From positions 1 through 64,000 of the forward strand of contig NZ_CAJTQC010000004.1 in assembly GCF_910578445.1 (NCBI RefSeq): a stretch of DNA of 64,000 bases. The letters are read 5' to 3'. Origin of the DNA: an uncultured Duncaniella sp. Its GTDB lineage: Bacteria > Bacteroidota > Bacteroidia > Bacteroidales > Muribaculaceae. Made by a program: the position numbers and the translations under genes. The number at the start of each line of letters is the position of its first letter. Within the stretch, counting starts at the first letter, position 1. The notes under the pieces were generated by a model. The model did no database searches and was not told the DNA's origin. It worked only from the letters and a program-made list of their open reading frames with translations. Of the stretch, positions 35,567-44,907 are shown in pieces.

Positions 35567-38500
35567 ATGAAAAATAAACGTAAAGTAATCACTATCATAT
35601 CGGTCTGTGTGCTCATCGTAGCCGCAGGCCTGTTGCTTTGGAATATTTTCGCCTCACCCACACGCATCGCTTTTGTCAACTATCAGGCTATAAATCTCGG
35701 ACAGATTTCAAAGGCAAACGACAACTCTTTTGTCCGAATCAAAGAACTTCCTGTCGAAGAACTTGACAAAGCGTCGGACTACGACATGATTTTTGTCAAC
35801 GGCATGGGTCTCAGAATCACCGACGAACAGCGCCGGTCGCTTGCATCAGCCGCCGACAATGACACGCCGGTGCTCACGACCGCCGCCACAAATCCGCAGA
35901 ACCTCATTGTATCGGTCGATTCGGTCGATCAGGCATTCCTAAAGCAATATCTCAACGGCGGAAAGAACAATTACCGCAACTTGCTCCGCTATGTACGCAA
36001 GTATATCGACGGTAAAAAACTCTTCACCGATGAGCCTGCCGATCCGCAGACATCAGTGTCATCGCTCCTTTATTATCCCTCCGATGAAGAAGACCTCAAC
36101 TTCCCGTCGGTCAGCGAATATGAATCATACCTGAAATCCAAAGGCCGTTTCAATGAAAACGCCCCAGCAATCATACTCACCGGACAGATGGGTGTGCCTG
36201 ACAGTCTGATTACAGCCCTCGAACGTGCAGGCAACACCGTCTATCCAGTCAATACAATCCAGCTTTTCATCAAAAACGGTCATGCCGACTCCATTACCCC
36301 GGCAGCCATGATAAACATGGCTCACGGACGCATGGGCGACATGGTGGTGAATTATCTGAAGGCCAATAACATCCCGCTGTTCTCACCTCTCAACGTCAAC
36401 CGTGACTATGACGAATGGATGGCCGACAAGATGGGTATGAACGGTGGTTTCCTTTCACAAAGCGTAGTGACACCTGAAATCGACGGTGCAGTGCGTCCAT
36501 TCACTCTTTTCGCTCACTACGATGGAAAAGACGGTCTCCCCTACGTGGCAGCTATCCCCGACAGACTTGAAGAATTCGTCGAGACAGTCGGCAACTACAT
36601 CTCGCTCCGGAAGTCCGACAACCGTGACAAAAAAATTGCCATCTTCTATTTCAAAGGTCCGGGTCAGAACTCACTGGTCGCGGAAGGAATGGAAGTCGGC
36701 CCGTCGCTATTCAATCTGCTCACACGCCTGAAAAAAGAGGGCTATAAGATTGAAAACCTACCACCGACCCCTGCGGAACTTGAAAAACTCATCAACGACC
36801 AAGGAAAAGTGTTCAACCGGTATGCTCTCGGGGCTAAAGACTCTTTCGTAAAGACCCATTCTCCTGAAATCATATCCGAGGAAAACTATGACAACTGGTG
36901 TAAAGCTGCCTTTTCGAAAAAAATGCGTGATGAAATCGACGCTGTCGACGGCAGTTTCCCGGGTCACGGCCTGAAAACTGACGATGGGAAGCTCGCGCTC
37001 GCACGCCTTCGGTTCGGCAACGCAGTTCTCATACCGCAGACCGCTGCCGGACTTGGCGACGACGAGTTCAAGATTGTACATGGGACGGAAGCTGCCCCGC
37101 CACACAACTACGTGGCCTCTTATCTCTGGGCCCGCTACGGATTCAATGCCGACGCACTCATCCACTTCGGTGCGCACGGCAGTCTCGAATTCACACCTCG
37201 CAAGCAGGTGGCGCTCAGCAGTGATGACTGGCCCGACAGACTCGTCGGGACAATCCCCCACTTCTATGTCTACTCGACAAGCAATGTCGGTGAGGCGATG
37301 ATGGCGAAACGCCGTTCATACGCAGGTATCATCAACTATCTCACACCGCCATTCATGGAAAGCGAGGTGCGTGGCATCTATAAGAATCTTTCAGATGCAA
37401 TCAATGACTACAACCGTCTCTCAGGCGCTGACCGTCCCGACGTGAATGCCTTACACAGAGCCTCGCTTCTTGTCAAAAAATACACCGTAGAGCTTGGTAT
37501 CCATCGCGAACTTCGCATGGACAGCACTCTTTCGCAGCCTTACAGCGCCGACGATATTGTACGCATCGAAAATTTTGCCGAGGAACTTGCCAATGAGAAA
37601 ATCACCGGGGCGCTCTATGTAATGGGAGTCCCATATTCGGATGAGCATATCAGTTCGACGGTACATGCCATGACTGTCGACCCCGTTGCCTACAGTCTCT
37701 ATGGGCTCGACAAGGAACGCGGACGCACCGCTATCGACTATGAAAAGAACCGTTCGCAATTCACACGTACATATCAGGCCAAGGCACGTGCTCTCGTCAG
37801 CCGGCTTCTCGCTTCAGGTGGTCAGGAGATTACAGACCAATACCTGTGTCGGATTGCCGGCATAACACAGGCTGAACTCGACAGCGCCCGGGCAATAACA
37901 GCCGCTGTCAGCGGCTCTAAAGACATGCTCTCGCGCATGATGGTCATGGGAGCGATGATGACACCTCCGGCCGAACAGAACCTGAAGCTTTCAGACCGGA
38001 AGTCGACATCAGGCATGAAACGGATGATGGCCCGATCGGGCATGTCGCCTGAAAAAGCCATTGAAATGGCCAAGAAAATGGGTGCAGACGAGGAAGCTGT
38101 CAAAAAAATGGAAGCTGCCATGAAGCGCAAGCAACAGACAGGCCGGATTGCCGACGGTGGCAACGGACAAGGCCACCCCGGAGGTGTCGCCACTCAATCC
38201 GGCTCACATGGAAAGCCACACGGAATGAAGCGCTCCGAATACACAAAGCGAGAACTTGATTTCGCCAATGCCGTCACCGAAGTGGAGCGTGCGGTCAAAA
38301 ATGTCGGGAACTACCGTGCGGCGCTGACCGAAAGTCCCGAAGCAGAGCTTTCATCCGTAGTCAACGCTCTTGCAGGCGGCTACATAGCCCCGACATCGGG
38401 TGGCGACCCGGTGCTTAACCCCGACATACTTCCGACCGGCCGCAACATGTTTGCAGTCAATGCCGAGGAAACCCCGTCGGCCGTTGCTTGGGAAAAAGGC

Positions 38501-39937
38501 AAAAGCCTTGCCGACAACACGATTTCAATGTATCGTAAAATGCACGGTGACTCCGTTCCACGCAAGGTCAGCTACACACTTTGGAGCAGCGAATTCATCG
38601 AAACAGAGGGAACAACAATCGCTCAGGTGCTCTATATGCTCGGAGTCGAACCTGTCCGCGACCCGTTCGGACGTGTCACCGACCTTCGCCTCATACCCTC
38701 GGCCGAACTTGGCCGTCCGCGCATCGACGTCGTGGTCCAGACGAGCGGTCAGCTGCGCGACCTCGCAGCCTCGCGCCTCTTCCTCATCAGCCGTGCCGTC
38801 AGGATGGCAGCCGAAGCCACCGATAAGGAATATCCCAACTATGTGGCTGAAGGAGTGGTTGAATCGGAACGTCATCTTGTTGAGAAAGGCGTGACACCCA
38901 AAGAGGCCCGTGAGCTGTCGACGGCTCGCGTATTCGGCGGTGTCAACGGCAACTACGGAAGCGGTATTCAGGGAATGGTAGAGGCCGGCGACCGCTGGGA
39001 AAACGAGTCTGAAATAGCCGAAACCTACATAAACAATATGGGTGCGGCCTATGGCAGTGAGGAAGACTGGGAAAAGATGCACGACTATGCGTTTGAAGCA
39101 GCCCTCACGCGCACCGACGTAGTGGTGCAGCCCCGCCAGAGCAACACTTGGGGAGCGCTCAGCCTCGACCATGTGTATGAATTCATGGGCGGAATGAATC
39201 TTGCCGTCAGAAACGTGACCGGCAAAGACCCTGAAGCCTACCTGAGCGACTACCGTAACCGCAACAACGCTCGCATGCAGGAAGTAAAGGAAGCCATCGG
39301 TGTCGAAAGCCGTACCACAATCCTCAACCCGGCCTATATCAAGGAAAAGATGAAAGGCGGTGCGGGCGATGCCTCGGGATTTGCCGACATAATCCGCAAC
39401 ACCTACGGATGGAACGTCATGAAACCCGCGGCAATCGACGATGAGCTTTGGAATGACATCTATGATACATATGTTACCGACAGACATGGCCTCGGAATCA
39501 AGGACTACTTCACTTCCACCAATCCCGCCGCCATAGAGGAAATGACGGCCGTCATGCTGGAGACTGTCCGCAAAGGGATGTGGGACGCATCACCCGAACA
39601 GGTCGAGGCTCTTGCGAGTCTACACACGGAGATTGTCAATGAATACTCCCCCTCTTGCTCCGGTTTCGTCTGCGACAACGCAAAGCTACGCGACTTCATC
39701 GCTTCGAAAGTATCGAAAGAGACCGCTGCGAAATACAGTCAGGCCATCGGGTCTGTCCGCGCTGAAGCTGTGGCAGGAAGCGACAACGACGGCATGGTGA
39801 TGCAGAAAGAGGAACTGAACAACACAGAGAAGACTACAAGCCGGATCAACGGTGTGATTGTCGGTATATTTGTCGTGGCGGTCCTCATAGTGGTGGCTGT
39901 GATTCTGCGCCGTCGGAAAAAACAACAGGCTGAGTGA
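35567..39937 (+). CDS. hmuS: CobN/Mg-chelatase-like membrane protein (HmuS)
   Basis: This 1456-residue member of the CobN/BchH large-subunit chelatase family is anchored by an N-terminal helix (about 8-26) and a C-terminal helix (about residues 1425-1447, followed by RRRKKQQ), so the body is probably periplasmic. CobN hallmarks are visible, such as HFGAHGSLEFTPRKQVALS, VYGGYxGGI-like turns (NGNYGSGIQGMVE) and LDHVYEFMGG. In Bacteroidota, HmuS has been linked to iron removal from haem without oxygen, and this gene sits third in an HmuY-type operon. Residues about 807-896 form a low-complexity, Met-, Lys- and Gly/His-rich insertion. The start at 35567 gives a clean signal anchor; an earlier in-frame ATG overlaps the receptor gene. 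The stop overlaps the next ATG (TGATG). Confidence 0.9.
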   Translation: MKNKRKVITIISVCVLIVAAGLLLWNIFASPTRIAFVNYQAINLGQISKANDNSFVRIKELPVEELDKASDYDMIFVNGMGLRITDEQRRSLASAADNDTPVLTTAATNPQNLIVSVDSVDQAFLKQYLNGGKNNYRNLLRYVRKYIDGKKLFTDEPADPQTSVSSLLYYPSDEEDLNFPSVSEYESYLKSKGRFNENAPAIILTGQMGVPDSLITALERAGNTVYPVNTIQLFIKNGHADSITPAAMINMAHGRMGDMVVNYLKANNIPLFSPLNVNRDYDEWMADKMGMNGGFLSQSVVTPEIDGAVRPFTLFAHYDGKDGLPYVAAIPDRLEEFVETVGNYISLRKSDNRDKKIAIFYFKGPGQNSLVAEGMEVGPSLFNLLTRLKKEGYKIENLPPTPAELEKLINDQGKVFNRYALGAKDSFVKTHSPEIISEENYDNWCKAAFSKKMRDEIDAVDGSFPGHGLKTDDGKLALARLRFGNAVLIPQTAAGLGDDEFKIVHGTEAAPPHNYVASYLWARYGFNADALIHFGAHGSLEFTPRKQVALSSDDWPDRLVGTIPHFYVYSTSNVGEAMMAKRRSYAGIINYLTPPFMESEVRGIYKNLSDAINDYNRLSGADRPDVNALHRASLLVKKYTVELGIHRELRMDSTLSQPYSADDIVRIENFAEELANEKITGALYVMGVPYSDEHISSTVHAMTVDPVAYSLYGLDKERGRTAIDYEKNRSQFTRTYQAKARALVSRLLASGGQEITDQYLCRIAGITQAELDSARAITAAVSGSKDMLSRMMVMGAMMTPPAEQNLKLSDRKSTSGMKRMMARSGMSPEKAIEMAKKMGADEEAVKKMEAAMKRKQQTGRIADGGNGQGHPGGVATQSGSHGKPHGMKRSEYTKRELDFANAVTEVERAVKNVGNYRAALTESPEAELSSVVNALAGGYIAPTSGGDPVLNPDILPTGRNMFAVNAEETPSAVAWEKGKSLADNTISMYRKMHGDSVPRKVSYTLWSSEFIETEGTTIAQVLYMLGVEPVRDPFGRVTDLRLIPSAELGRPRIDVVVQTSGQLRDLAASRLFLISRAVRMAAEATDKEYPNYVAEGVVESERHLVEKGVTPKEARELSTARVFGGVNGNYGSGIQGMVEAGDRWENESEIAETYINNMGAAYGSEEDWEKMHDYAFEAALTRTDVVVQPRQSNTWGALSLDHVYEFMGGMNLAVRNVTGKDPEAYLSDYRNRNNARMQEVKEAIGVESRTTILNPAYIKEKMKGGAGDASGFADIIRNTYGWNVMKPAAIDDELWNDIYDTYVTDRHGLGIKDYFTSTNPAAIEEMTAVMLETVRKGMWDASPEQVEALASLHTEIVNEYSPSCSGFVCDNAKLRDFIASKVSKETAAKYSQAIGSVRAEAVAGSDNDGMVMQKEELNNTEKTTSRINGVIVGIFVVAVLIVVAVILRRRKKQQAE

Positions 39938-40635
39938 TGGAAACGGTTGTCCTCATAATAATGCTTATGGTCAGTTTCAATTTCGCATTGAAACTGACCT
40001 ACCATAAAGCTGTCGGCATAACCGCCACCTGTATGCTCGCAGCACTGTTTGTAGGTCTGGTGTGGCCTTATGCAGCCAGTCAGTCAAAGACACAGATAAC
40101 CGACTGGCTTAATGCCCCCGACCTGATGCTCGACACCTCGGTACTCCTCACCGTCGATGTCTTTTTCCAGATTACCTTCTGCGTGATGATGGCCAAGAAA
40201 ATTGCCGGCGAACAACTGTCGGTAGTCCAAAGGGCGATTTACGCCGTAGCGCTATGGTTTCCGGGACTACTGATATTCCCGGTTCTGTTCGCATTGCTCG
40301 TGGAGATAATCTTTTCATTTCCGGGTAATGATTTCTCTACACTCTCATGGGCGACGGCTACATGTGTGCTTATCGCTACTCCTTCCCTCTCATATCTCAT
40401 CAGATTCCTGCTGCCCGAAAAAGACCTCAGGCTTGAACTCATGTTTGTGGTCAATGCCATCACGGCTATTCTCGGGATAATCGCCACCGTCAACGGACGC
40501 ACTGCGGTCAAGGGCACTAACAGTGTCGAGTGGGATGCCCTCGCAGGGTTCTTGCTAATCATAGCAGCCGGAACTGTGGCCGGAATACTGGTCAATCGAC
40601 GCTCGATACGTAAAACAATCTCAAAACTTCAATAA
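39937..40635 (+). CDS. Integral membrane protein of the haem operon (HmuT-position)
   Basis: This 232-residue protein has about six to seven hydrophobic helices and little else: residues 1-17, 25-45, 65-88, 100-125, 135-155, 165-190 and 205-225. Its start overlaps the hmuS stop by one base, so translation is coupled. In operons of this type the gene after HmuS encodes a poorly characterised membrane protein. It may form part of an inner-membrane complex with the ExbB-like and DUF2149 proteins. No enzymatic motif is visible. Confidence 0.7.
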   Translation: METVVLIIMLMVSFNFALKLTYHKAVGITATCMLAALFVGLVWPYAASQSKTQITDWLNAPDLMLDTSVLLTVDVFFQITFCVMMAKKIAGEQLSVVQRAIYAVALWFPGLLIFPVLFALLVEIIFSFPGNDFSTLSWATATCVLIATPSLSYLIRFLLPEKDLRLELMFVVNAITAILGIIATVNGRTAVKGTNSVEWDALAGFLLIIAAGTVAGILVNRRSIRKTISKLQ

Positions 40636-40680
40636 GAGGCTTTTCAGAAACATTAAAACTTTATTACAAAAAACAATACA

Positions 40681-41292
40681 ATGAACGTAATTTCCAACAT
40701 TCTCTACTGGATTTCGACAGGACTGCTCGTCCCCGTAATCGTCCTCCTCATATTTTTCTTCATCCGTGCAATCATCCTCATAGGGACATTCTTCGGCCAG
40801 TATCTACAAGTCAAAAAGCATTCCGAATCGTTTCATAAGCGCATCGTAAAACTCACTCCTGCCACCCTCGACACGTTCAGCGAATCGCTCCCCGAAAAAT
40901 CCGACACGGTTGTGACCGCCTATGCAAAAAAAATCATTGCCAACCGCGAAAACCATGCGCGAATCGACCTGCTGCTTTCGGAATACGAGATTGAGGCTGA
41001 CAAAGATCTGTCGACATCAAAAGTGCTTACAAAAATGGGGCCGATTCTCGGACTTATGGGCACTCTTATCCCCATGGGCCCGGCTCTGGTCGGACTCGCA
41101 ACAGGCGACATCGCATCGATGGCCTACAACATGCAGGTGGCTTTTGCCACAACGGTTGTCGGGCTCGTCGTGAGCGCCATAGGATTCCTGACACAGCAGG
41201 TCAAGGAGCGTTGGGCCGTGAAAAACATCACTATGCTTGAATATCTTGCCGAGGTAGTGAAAATGTCTGATTCTAAAACTGACGACCGATGA
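40681..41292 (+). CDS. MotA/TolQ/ExbB proton channel family protein
   Basis: This 203-residue protein has a first helix (about 14-36), a charged cytoplasmic loop, and two C-terminal helices in the family pattern (LTKMGPILGLMGTLIPMGPALVGLATGDI and then MQVAFATTVVGLVVSAIGF). These proteins use the proton gradient to power envelope machines. With the DUF2149 protein next to it as a possible ExbD-like partner, it may energise haem import or the HmuS complex. The stop overlaps the next start by 4 bp. Confidence 0.88.
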   Translation: MNVISNILYWISTGLLVPVIVLLIFFFIRAIILIGTFFGQYLQVKKHSESFHKRIVKLTPATLDTFSESLPEKSDTVVTAYAKKIIANRENHARIDLLLSEYEIEADKDLSTSKVLTKMGPILGLMGTLIPMGPALVGLATGDIASMAYNMQVAFATTVVGLVVSAIGFLTQQVKERWAVKNITMLEYLAEVVKMSDSKTDDR

Positions 41293-41615
41293 GACGCCGC
41301 CGACTTCTGACCCGCGCTGAAGACAGCGACCCGATGAGCGTTGTTAGCAATCTCTTTGATGTCGCAATGGTGTTTGCCGTAGCGCTGATGGTGGCGCTCG
41401 TGAGCCGCTACAATATGACCGAAATGTTCTCGCAGGAAGACTTTACAATGGTCAAGAATCCCGGGAAAGAGAACATGGAGATAATCACCAAAGAAGGCGA
41501 AAAAATCAACCGCTACACCCCCTCCGACAACAATGATTCTTCAGGAAACAAAGGCAAGCGCGTAGGCACAGCCTACGAACTCGAAAACGGCGACATAATC
41601 TACGTGCCGGAATAA
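41289..41615 (+). CDS. DUF2149 family protein, last gene of the haem operon
   Basis: This 108-residue protein has a basic N-terminus (MRRRRLLTR), one membrane helix (about 22-42, containing the polar start DPMSVVSNLFDVAMVFAVAL) and a short periplasmic tail with repeated charged turns. The layout (one helix with an acidic residue near its start, outside C-terminus) resembles ExbD/TolR stators, which pair with the ExbB-like protein directly upstream (4-bp overlap). DUF2149 members commonly occur in HmuY-type and CobN-linked operons. Confidence 0.82.
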   Translation: MRRRRLLTRAEDSDPMSVVSNLFDVAMVFAVALMVALVSRYNMTEMFSQEDFTMVKNPGKENMEIITKEGEKINRYTPSDNNDSSGNKGKRVGTAYELENGDIIYVPE

Positions 41616-41698
41616 CGCAATAATCATTCTTATTCCGAGTACACGGTGTACGTACAATCAATTCATATATACATACGATTCCTACCACCTGTCAACGT

Positions 41699-42298
41699 TC
41701 ATCTCCACAATGGTTTGATGCGTTCGCGCATGATGCGTTTCATGGCATGCTGTTCACGCCGACGCTGACGGCGGTTTTTGAGAGGTACAGCAGGGATACC
41801 ATCATCGTCAATATCATTCTCGTCACCAATCTCAGAACGGCAGTCGTTGTCTTTCGCTTTCCGGCTGACTTCGGCGGAGGGGTCATTCGGACAGACTGCC
41901 GTCTCCTGACATTGGCTGACCGAAACGACAGTTTGAGTACGCACTCCCACACTTCCACGGCGAGATTGTTTATCTTTCCTCCCAGCGCGCCTACGAGCTA
42001 AGGCAGAACGCACGATTGCACGGTCTATCTCGCTACGCAGCAGAGTGAAAATAAGCAGAATCGTATTATCTGATATATTACCGACGGTAATCCCTGATTG
42101 CACAACCAACGCCCCGTCATCACCCACCGAAACCGACATCAAATAATTGTCAATCACCGCCATCGCAGCCTGATAAGCTTCAAAACAGCCTACCGCCTGA
42201 CACGTAGCTGCCACACGCTTACAGAGATCGTCATAAAAATTTTTCGAGACCGGGAGATTCATTGATTTTTTCATGTCAGTTTCGTTTTTTTCAGTCAT
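41699..42298 (-). CDS. Hypothetical protein with basic C-terminus
   Basis: I do not recognise this 199-residue protein. The first half (about 1-105) is helical and contains CKRVAATCQAVGCFEAYQAAM and a moderately hydrophobic stretch, SDNTILLIFTLLRSEIDRAI. The second half is low complexity: a basic block (ALARRRAGRKDKQSRRG), an acidic block (DENDIDDDG), and a strongly basic tail (NRRQRRREQHAMKRI). Nucleic-acid binding is possible. The start is uncertain: MTEKNETD (42298) is only a few bases after the predicted transcription start, while MKKSMNLP (42274) would have a 28-nt leader. An upstream extension to 42370 precedes the promoter and is unlikely. Confidence 0.6.
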   Translation of the reverse strand: MTEKNETDMKKSMNLPVSKNFYDDLCKRVAATCQAVGCFEAYQAAMAVIDNYLMSVSVGDDGALVVQSGITVGNISDNTILLIFTLLRSEIDRAIVRSALARRRAGRKDKQSRRGSVGVRTQTVVSVSQCQETAVCPNDPSAEVSRKAKDNDCRSEIGDENDIDDDGIPAVPLKNRRQRRREQHAMKRIMRERIKPLWR

Positions 42299-42307
42299 TA
42301 GTTTATG

Positions 42308-42315
42308 CAAATTTA
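42308..42315 (-). promoter_or_regulatory. -7 element of the hypothetical basic protein
   Basis: On the minus strand this is TAAATTTG, with a predicted start near 42302. No -33 motif is at the usual spacing. Confidence 0.45.
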
Positions 42316-42470
42316 ATGATAGAAAAAGGCCAAAAAGATGCGATAATACAAAAAACAGCAAAACTGACAAGATGACGTAGCGTCACGTTCCTCACAGTGT
42401 CCATCGAAAATTGTAACACTATGAAGACGATTTTCCGCCACAACGTAAGAATGCTTGAGAAAACCGAGGG

Positions 42471-43412
42471 TCAGACATCCATCTCATAGATGTCGTAGAC
42501 CACCGAACGGCCTCCGAACTCTTCTTTGTGATGAATCATCCCTTCGTTGAGATAACGTCCGGCATCCTCATTTGAGATTCCGAAATCAAAATAATTGTTC
42601 CCGGGAAGGATATTGAATATCAGGTCATGATAAATGACATCGGTAGCATACATATCCTTCCCTTTTTGCGTGCATGCGGCATACTGGAGATGAATGACAC
42701 CCCGGTCAAGATAGATGACTGCTCCGCCGAGCACTTCGCCTGAAGAATCGGTGGCGATGTAGAAACGGATATTTTCAGGGAAACGGCTTTTCAGGTAGTT
42801 CAGTTCGGCGGCCGTGTGGACAGGACGCGTGTTGTGGCGCAGCCGGCGGTCCTCGATGACAATATCCCAGAACGCATCTGAGCTATCCGGCTCGCTGACA
42901 CGTATATCCCACTTGCGGCGACGTTTCTCAGCACGTTTTCCAAGACGCGACGACGGAATCGGGTCGCGGAGATTTATAGCAGTCGAAAGGTTGCGGATGC
43001 TGAGTCGTGCATTGTTTCTGAACAGCGCATAGAGATCCTCTTCAGCACCCTGACGGTGATAGATGTGGGGAATGGCCTTATAGACAAGCTTGCAGATGCC
43101 TTCTTCGCGCAACCTGTCTCTCAACAGAGCGAACATCCCGAGAGGATCGGCAGCTGAAGTCCTGTTGCTCATCACGAGACCGCCATAAGTCAGGCCTGCA
43201 TGGCTCGAAAGCACTCCTCCATCCCTCAGAGTAGCCGGAAGGAGCGCCGCCACAGAACCACTGTCGTCGAGAAACACATAGGAGTGGTCAGGGAAACGGT
43301 CGGCATGATATTCCATGTAATCCCGTTTGAGAAGAAATGTGCCGTTTTTCGATGACTCAACAAAGTCATCCCACTCACCTTTCATCTCAGGGCTATATCT
43401 TACAATTTTCAT
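42471..43412 (-). CDS. GNAT/FemAB-like acyltransferase
   Basis: This 313-residue protein has two halves of GNAT type, as in FemAB-related enzymes that add residues to peptidoglycan or act on other small acceptors. The second half shows FYIATDSSGEVLGGAVIYLDRGVIHLQYAACTQKGKDMYATDVIYHDLI, broken here into its usual strand-helix-strand, and the end has FDFGISNEDAGRYLNEGMIHHKEEFGG, in which FDFG...KEEFGG is the typical last motif. The substrate is unknown. It is third in the operon B3/B4 protein, YrdC, this gene; the gap to YrdC is 45 bp. Confidence 0.75.
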   Translation of the reverse strand: MKIVRYSPEMKGEWDDFVESSKNGTFLLKRDYMEYHADRFPDHSYVFLDDSGSVAALLPATLRDGGVLSSHAGLTYGGLVMSNRTSAADPLGMFALLRDRLREEGICKLVYKAIPHIYHRQGAEEDLYALFRNNARLSIRNLSTAINLRDPIPSSRLGKRAEKRRRKWDIRVSEPDSSDAFWDIVIEDRRLRHNTRPVHTAAELNYLKSRFPENIRFYIATDSSGEVLGGAVIYLDRGVIHLQYAACTQKGKDMYATDVIYHDLIFNILPGNNYFDFGISNEDAGRYLNEGMIHHKEEFGGRSVVYDIYEMDV

Positions 43413-43457
43413 TAGTCCTTGCGAAAATAATTATTAGAGAGACCGTTGCGACACTTG

Positions 43458-44081
43458 TCACTGAAGTTCTCCGCGCCCTTCGCGAAGAATTTCAGGCGAC
43501 GAGCTGTCTGTAAGGTCCACCACGGTAGAAGGCTGAACATCAAAACCTCCATCGGCGTTAGAGCCACCGTCGTCGATAAGCAGCGAGGCCACACCCTCGA
43601 AAGCCGTTGCAAGCTCGTGGGCATCGAACACCGGCACTTCATCGTCGACTTTAAGCGACGACGAAAGGATTGGATGGCCGAGCCTCTCGGCAATAGCCCG
43701 ACTGATCGGATTGTCGGGGACACGTATGCCGACCTCCTTGCGCCCCTTGAAAACCTTGGGGAGCGACGTAGCCGCCGGCAATATAAATGTAAACGGCCCG
43801 GGCAGATTGGTGCGGAGAATGCGGAACGCCTCGTTGTCGATGCGCGCATATTCACTTGCCATGGATATGCCGTCGCAGACAACCGAGAGCACCTGCTTCT
43901 GAGGGTTCACACCCTTGATTTTACAAAGGCGCTCGATAGCTGAATTGTTGAGTGCATCGCATCCGATGGCATAGAGCGTATCGGTAGGATATATGATGAC
44001 TCCTCCGTCGCGCAGACAGTCGACAACCTCGTCAAGATACCTGTCGTTGATGCTTGTTGGATAAATTCTAAGTGTTTTCAT
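43458..44081 (-). CDS. YrdC/Sua5-type L-threonylcarbamoyladenylate synthase
   Basis: This 207-residue protein has the YrdC fold signatures: DGGVIIYPTDTLYAIGCDA near the N-terminus, IKGVNPQKQVLSVVCDG, LPGPFTFILPA, and VGIRVPDNPISRAI. The enzyme makes threonylcarbamoyl-AMP from threonine, bicarbonate and ATP, the first step of the t6A modification at position 37 of ANN-decoding tRNAs. The length is that of YrdC rather than the longer Sua5. It starts 6 bp after the preceding gene's stop. Confidence 0.92.
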   Translation of the reverse strand: MKTLRIYPTSINDRYLDEVVDCLRDGGVIIYPTDTLYAIGCDALNNSAIERLCKIKGVNPQKQVLSVVCDGISMASEYARIDNEAFRILRTNLPGPFTFILPAATSLPKVFKGRKEVGIRVPDNPISRAIAERLGHPILSSSLKVDDEVPVFDAHELATAFEGVASLLIDDGGSNADGGFDVQPSTVVDLTDSSSPEILREGRGELQ

Positions 44082-44087
44082 GGCTTA

Positions 44088-44759
44088 TCATTTTTCAGGT
44101 TTGTAAATATCGACCTTGACATCGTCGGCCTCGGCATATTTCTCAAGCAGCGACAGCGTGAGCGCGACCGTATCGTCAATCGGCATTTCCTCTCCGTAGA
44201 CATTGATACACATCAGCAGACGGGTTGTATCGAGACTAAGTTTCGTGCGCTCGTTATCGCTTGTCGGAGTGCCTACGCCACCGACAGCATCACGATAGAC
44301 AGGCATATTGGCAATGTTGAGCTCTCCGCGCCCTATCCCCTCAAACGGTTCGCCTTCGCGTCCAACCCCGAGGGTCATGACACCGCCTTCAATCCTGTCG
44401 GCATCGAAACCGCCTATCGAATAGCCCGACTGAAGCGAAACCAGATTTATCAGATCGACAAGGGTATTGATGCGGTAAAGCTCCATCCCCTTGACCGCAC
44501 GGCGCGACAAGGCTTCCGCCGACGGACGATAGCGGTTCGGCTCTTTCCCGCAGGCTTTGTATGCCTCGCGTGTCGCCCTGATTCCGGGACGCTTGTTGAT
44601 GTCGGAAAGTTCGGTGACTTCACGCAGGTCAGCGGCAGCGCGTTCAATCATATTCCAGAGTTCATCGGAGGTCTCGCTGTTATTGACTGTCGCCTCAATG
44701 GTTACAACCTGAAGCGCAGGGGCTGCCTCGGCGATTATCGGTTCAAATTTTATTTCCAT
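44088..44759 (-). CDS. B3/B4 tRNA-binding domain protein (PheT-related)
   Basis: This 223-residue stand-alone protein is related to the B3/B4 domain of phenylalanyl-tRNA synthetase beta. Typical stretches are RPGIRATREAYKACGKEPNRYRPSAEALSRR, the segment LVDLINLVSLQSGYSIGGFD and a C-terminal DDTVALTLSLLEKYA helix. Stand-alone B3/B4 proteins may edit mischarged tRNA or amino acids; the precise role is unknown. It is first in an operon with a t6A enzyme, which hints at a shared link to tRNA quality. Confidence 0.85.
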   Translation of the reverse strand: MEIKFEPIIAEAAPALQVVTIEATVNNSETSDELWNMIERAAADLREVTELSDINKRPGIRATREAYKACGKEPNRYRPSAEALSRRAVKGMELYRINTLVDLINLVSLQSGYSIGGFDADRIEGGVMTLGVGREGEPFEGIGRGELNIANMPVYRDAVGGVGTPTSDNERTKLSLDTTRLLMCINVYGEEMPIDDTVALTLSLLEKYAEADDVKVDIYKPEK

Positions 44760-44784
44760 GTTCTTCCGGTAGGGGTTTCCATTG

Positions 44785-44792
44785 CAAAATTA
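44785..44792 (-). promoter_or_regulatory. -7 element of the B3/B4-YrdC-GNAT operon
   Basis: TAATTTTG on the minus strand, with a predicted start near 44779 and a 20-nt leader. It lies back to back with the promoter at 44804-44835. Confidence 0.6.
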
Positions 44793-44803
44793 GCCAAAAA
44801 TTA

Positions 44804-44835
44804 TTGAATTAATTCAAACATTTATCGTAATTTTG
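44804..44835 (+). promoter_or_regulatory. Promoter of the LPS core operon
   Basis: TTG (44804-44806) and TAATTTTG (44828-44835), about 21 nt apart, match the primary promoter. The predicted start near 44842 leaves a leader of about 66 nt before the Kdo transferase gene. Confidence 0.6.
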
Positions 44836-44907
44836 TAGTCTTAAACAAGGCTTATCCGTCACATCCGTCGGAAAGCCACTCATTTTTTATCCCTACCGAC
44901 CGGCTTA

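Noticed and set aside
38525..39487. 320-codon open frame on the minus strand
   Set aside because: It is antisense to HmuS, whose sequence matches CobN proteins throughout; the antisense frame resembles nothing.
41640..41660. GTACAC-G-GTGTAC near-palindrome after the haem operon
   Set aside because: It is short, without a T tail, and not placed at a promoter; it may be chance.
42372..42384. TGACG...CGTCA inverted repeat
   Set aside because: Only five base pairs per arm and no context; expected by chance.
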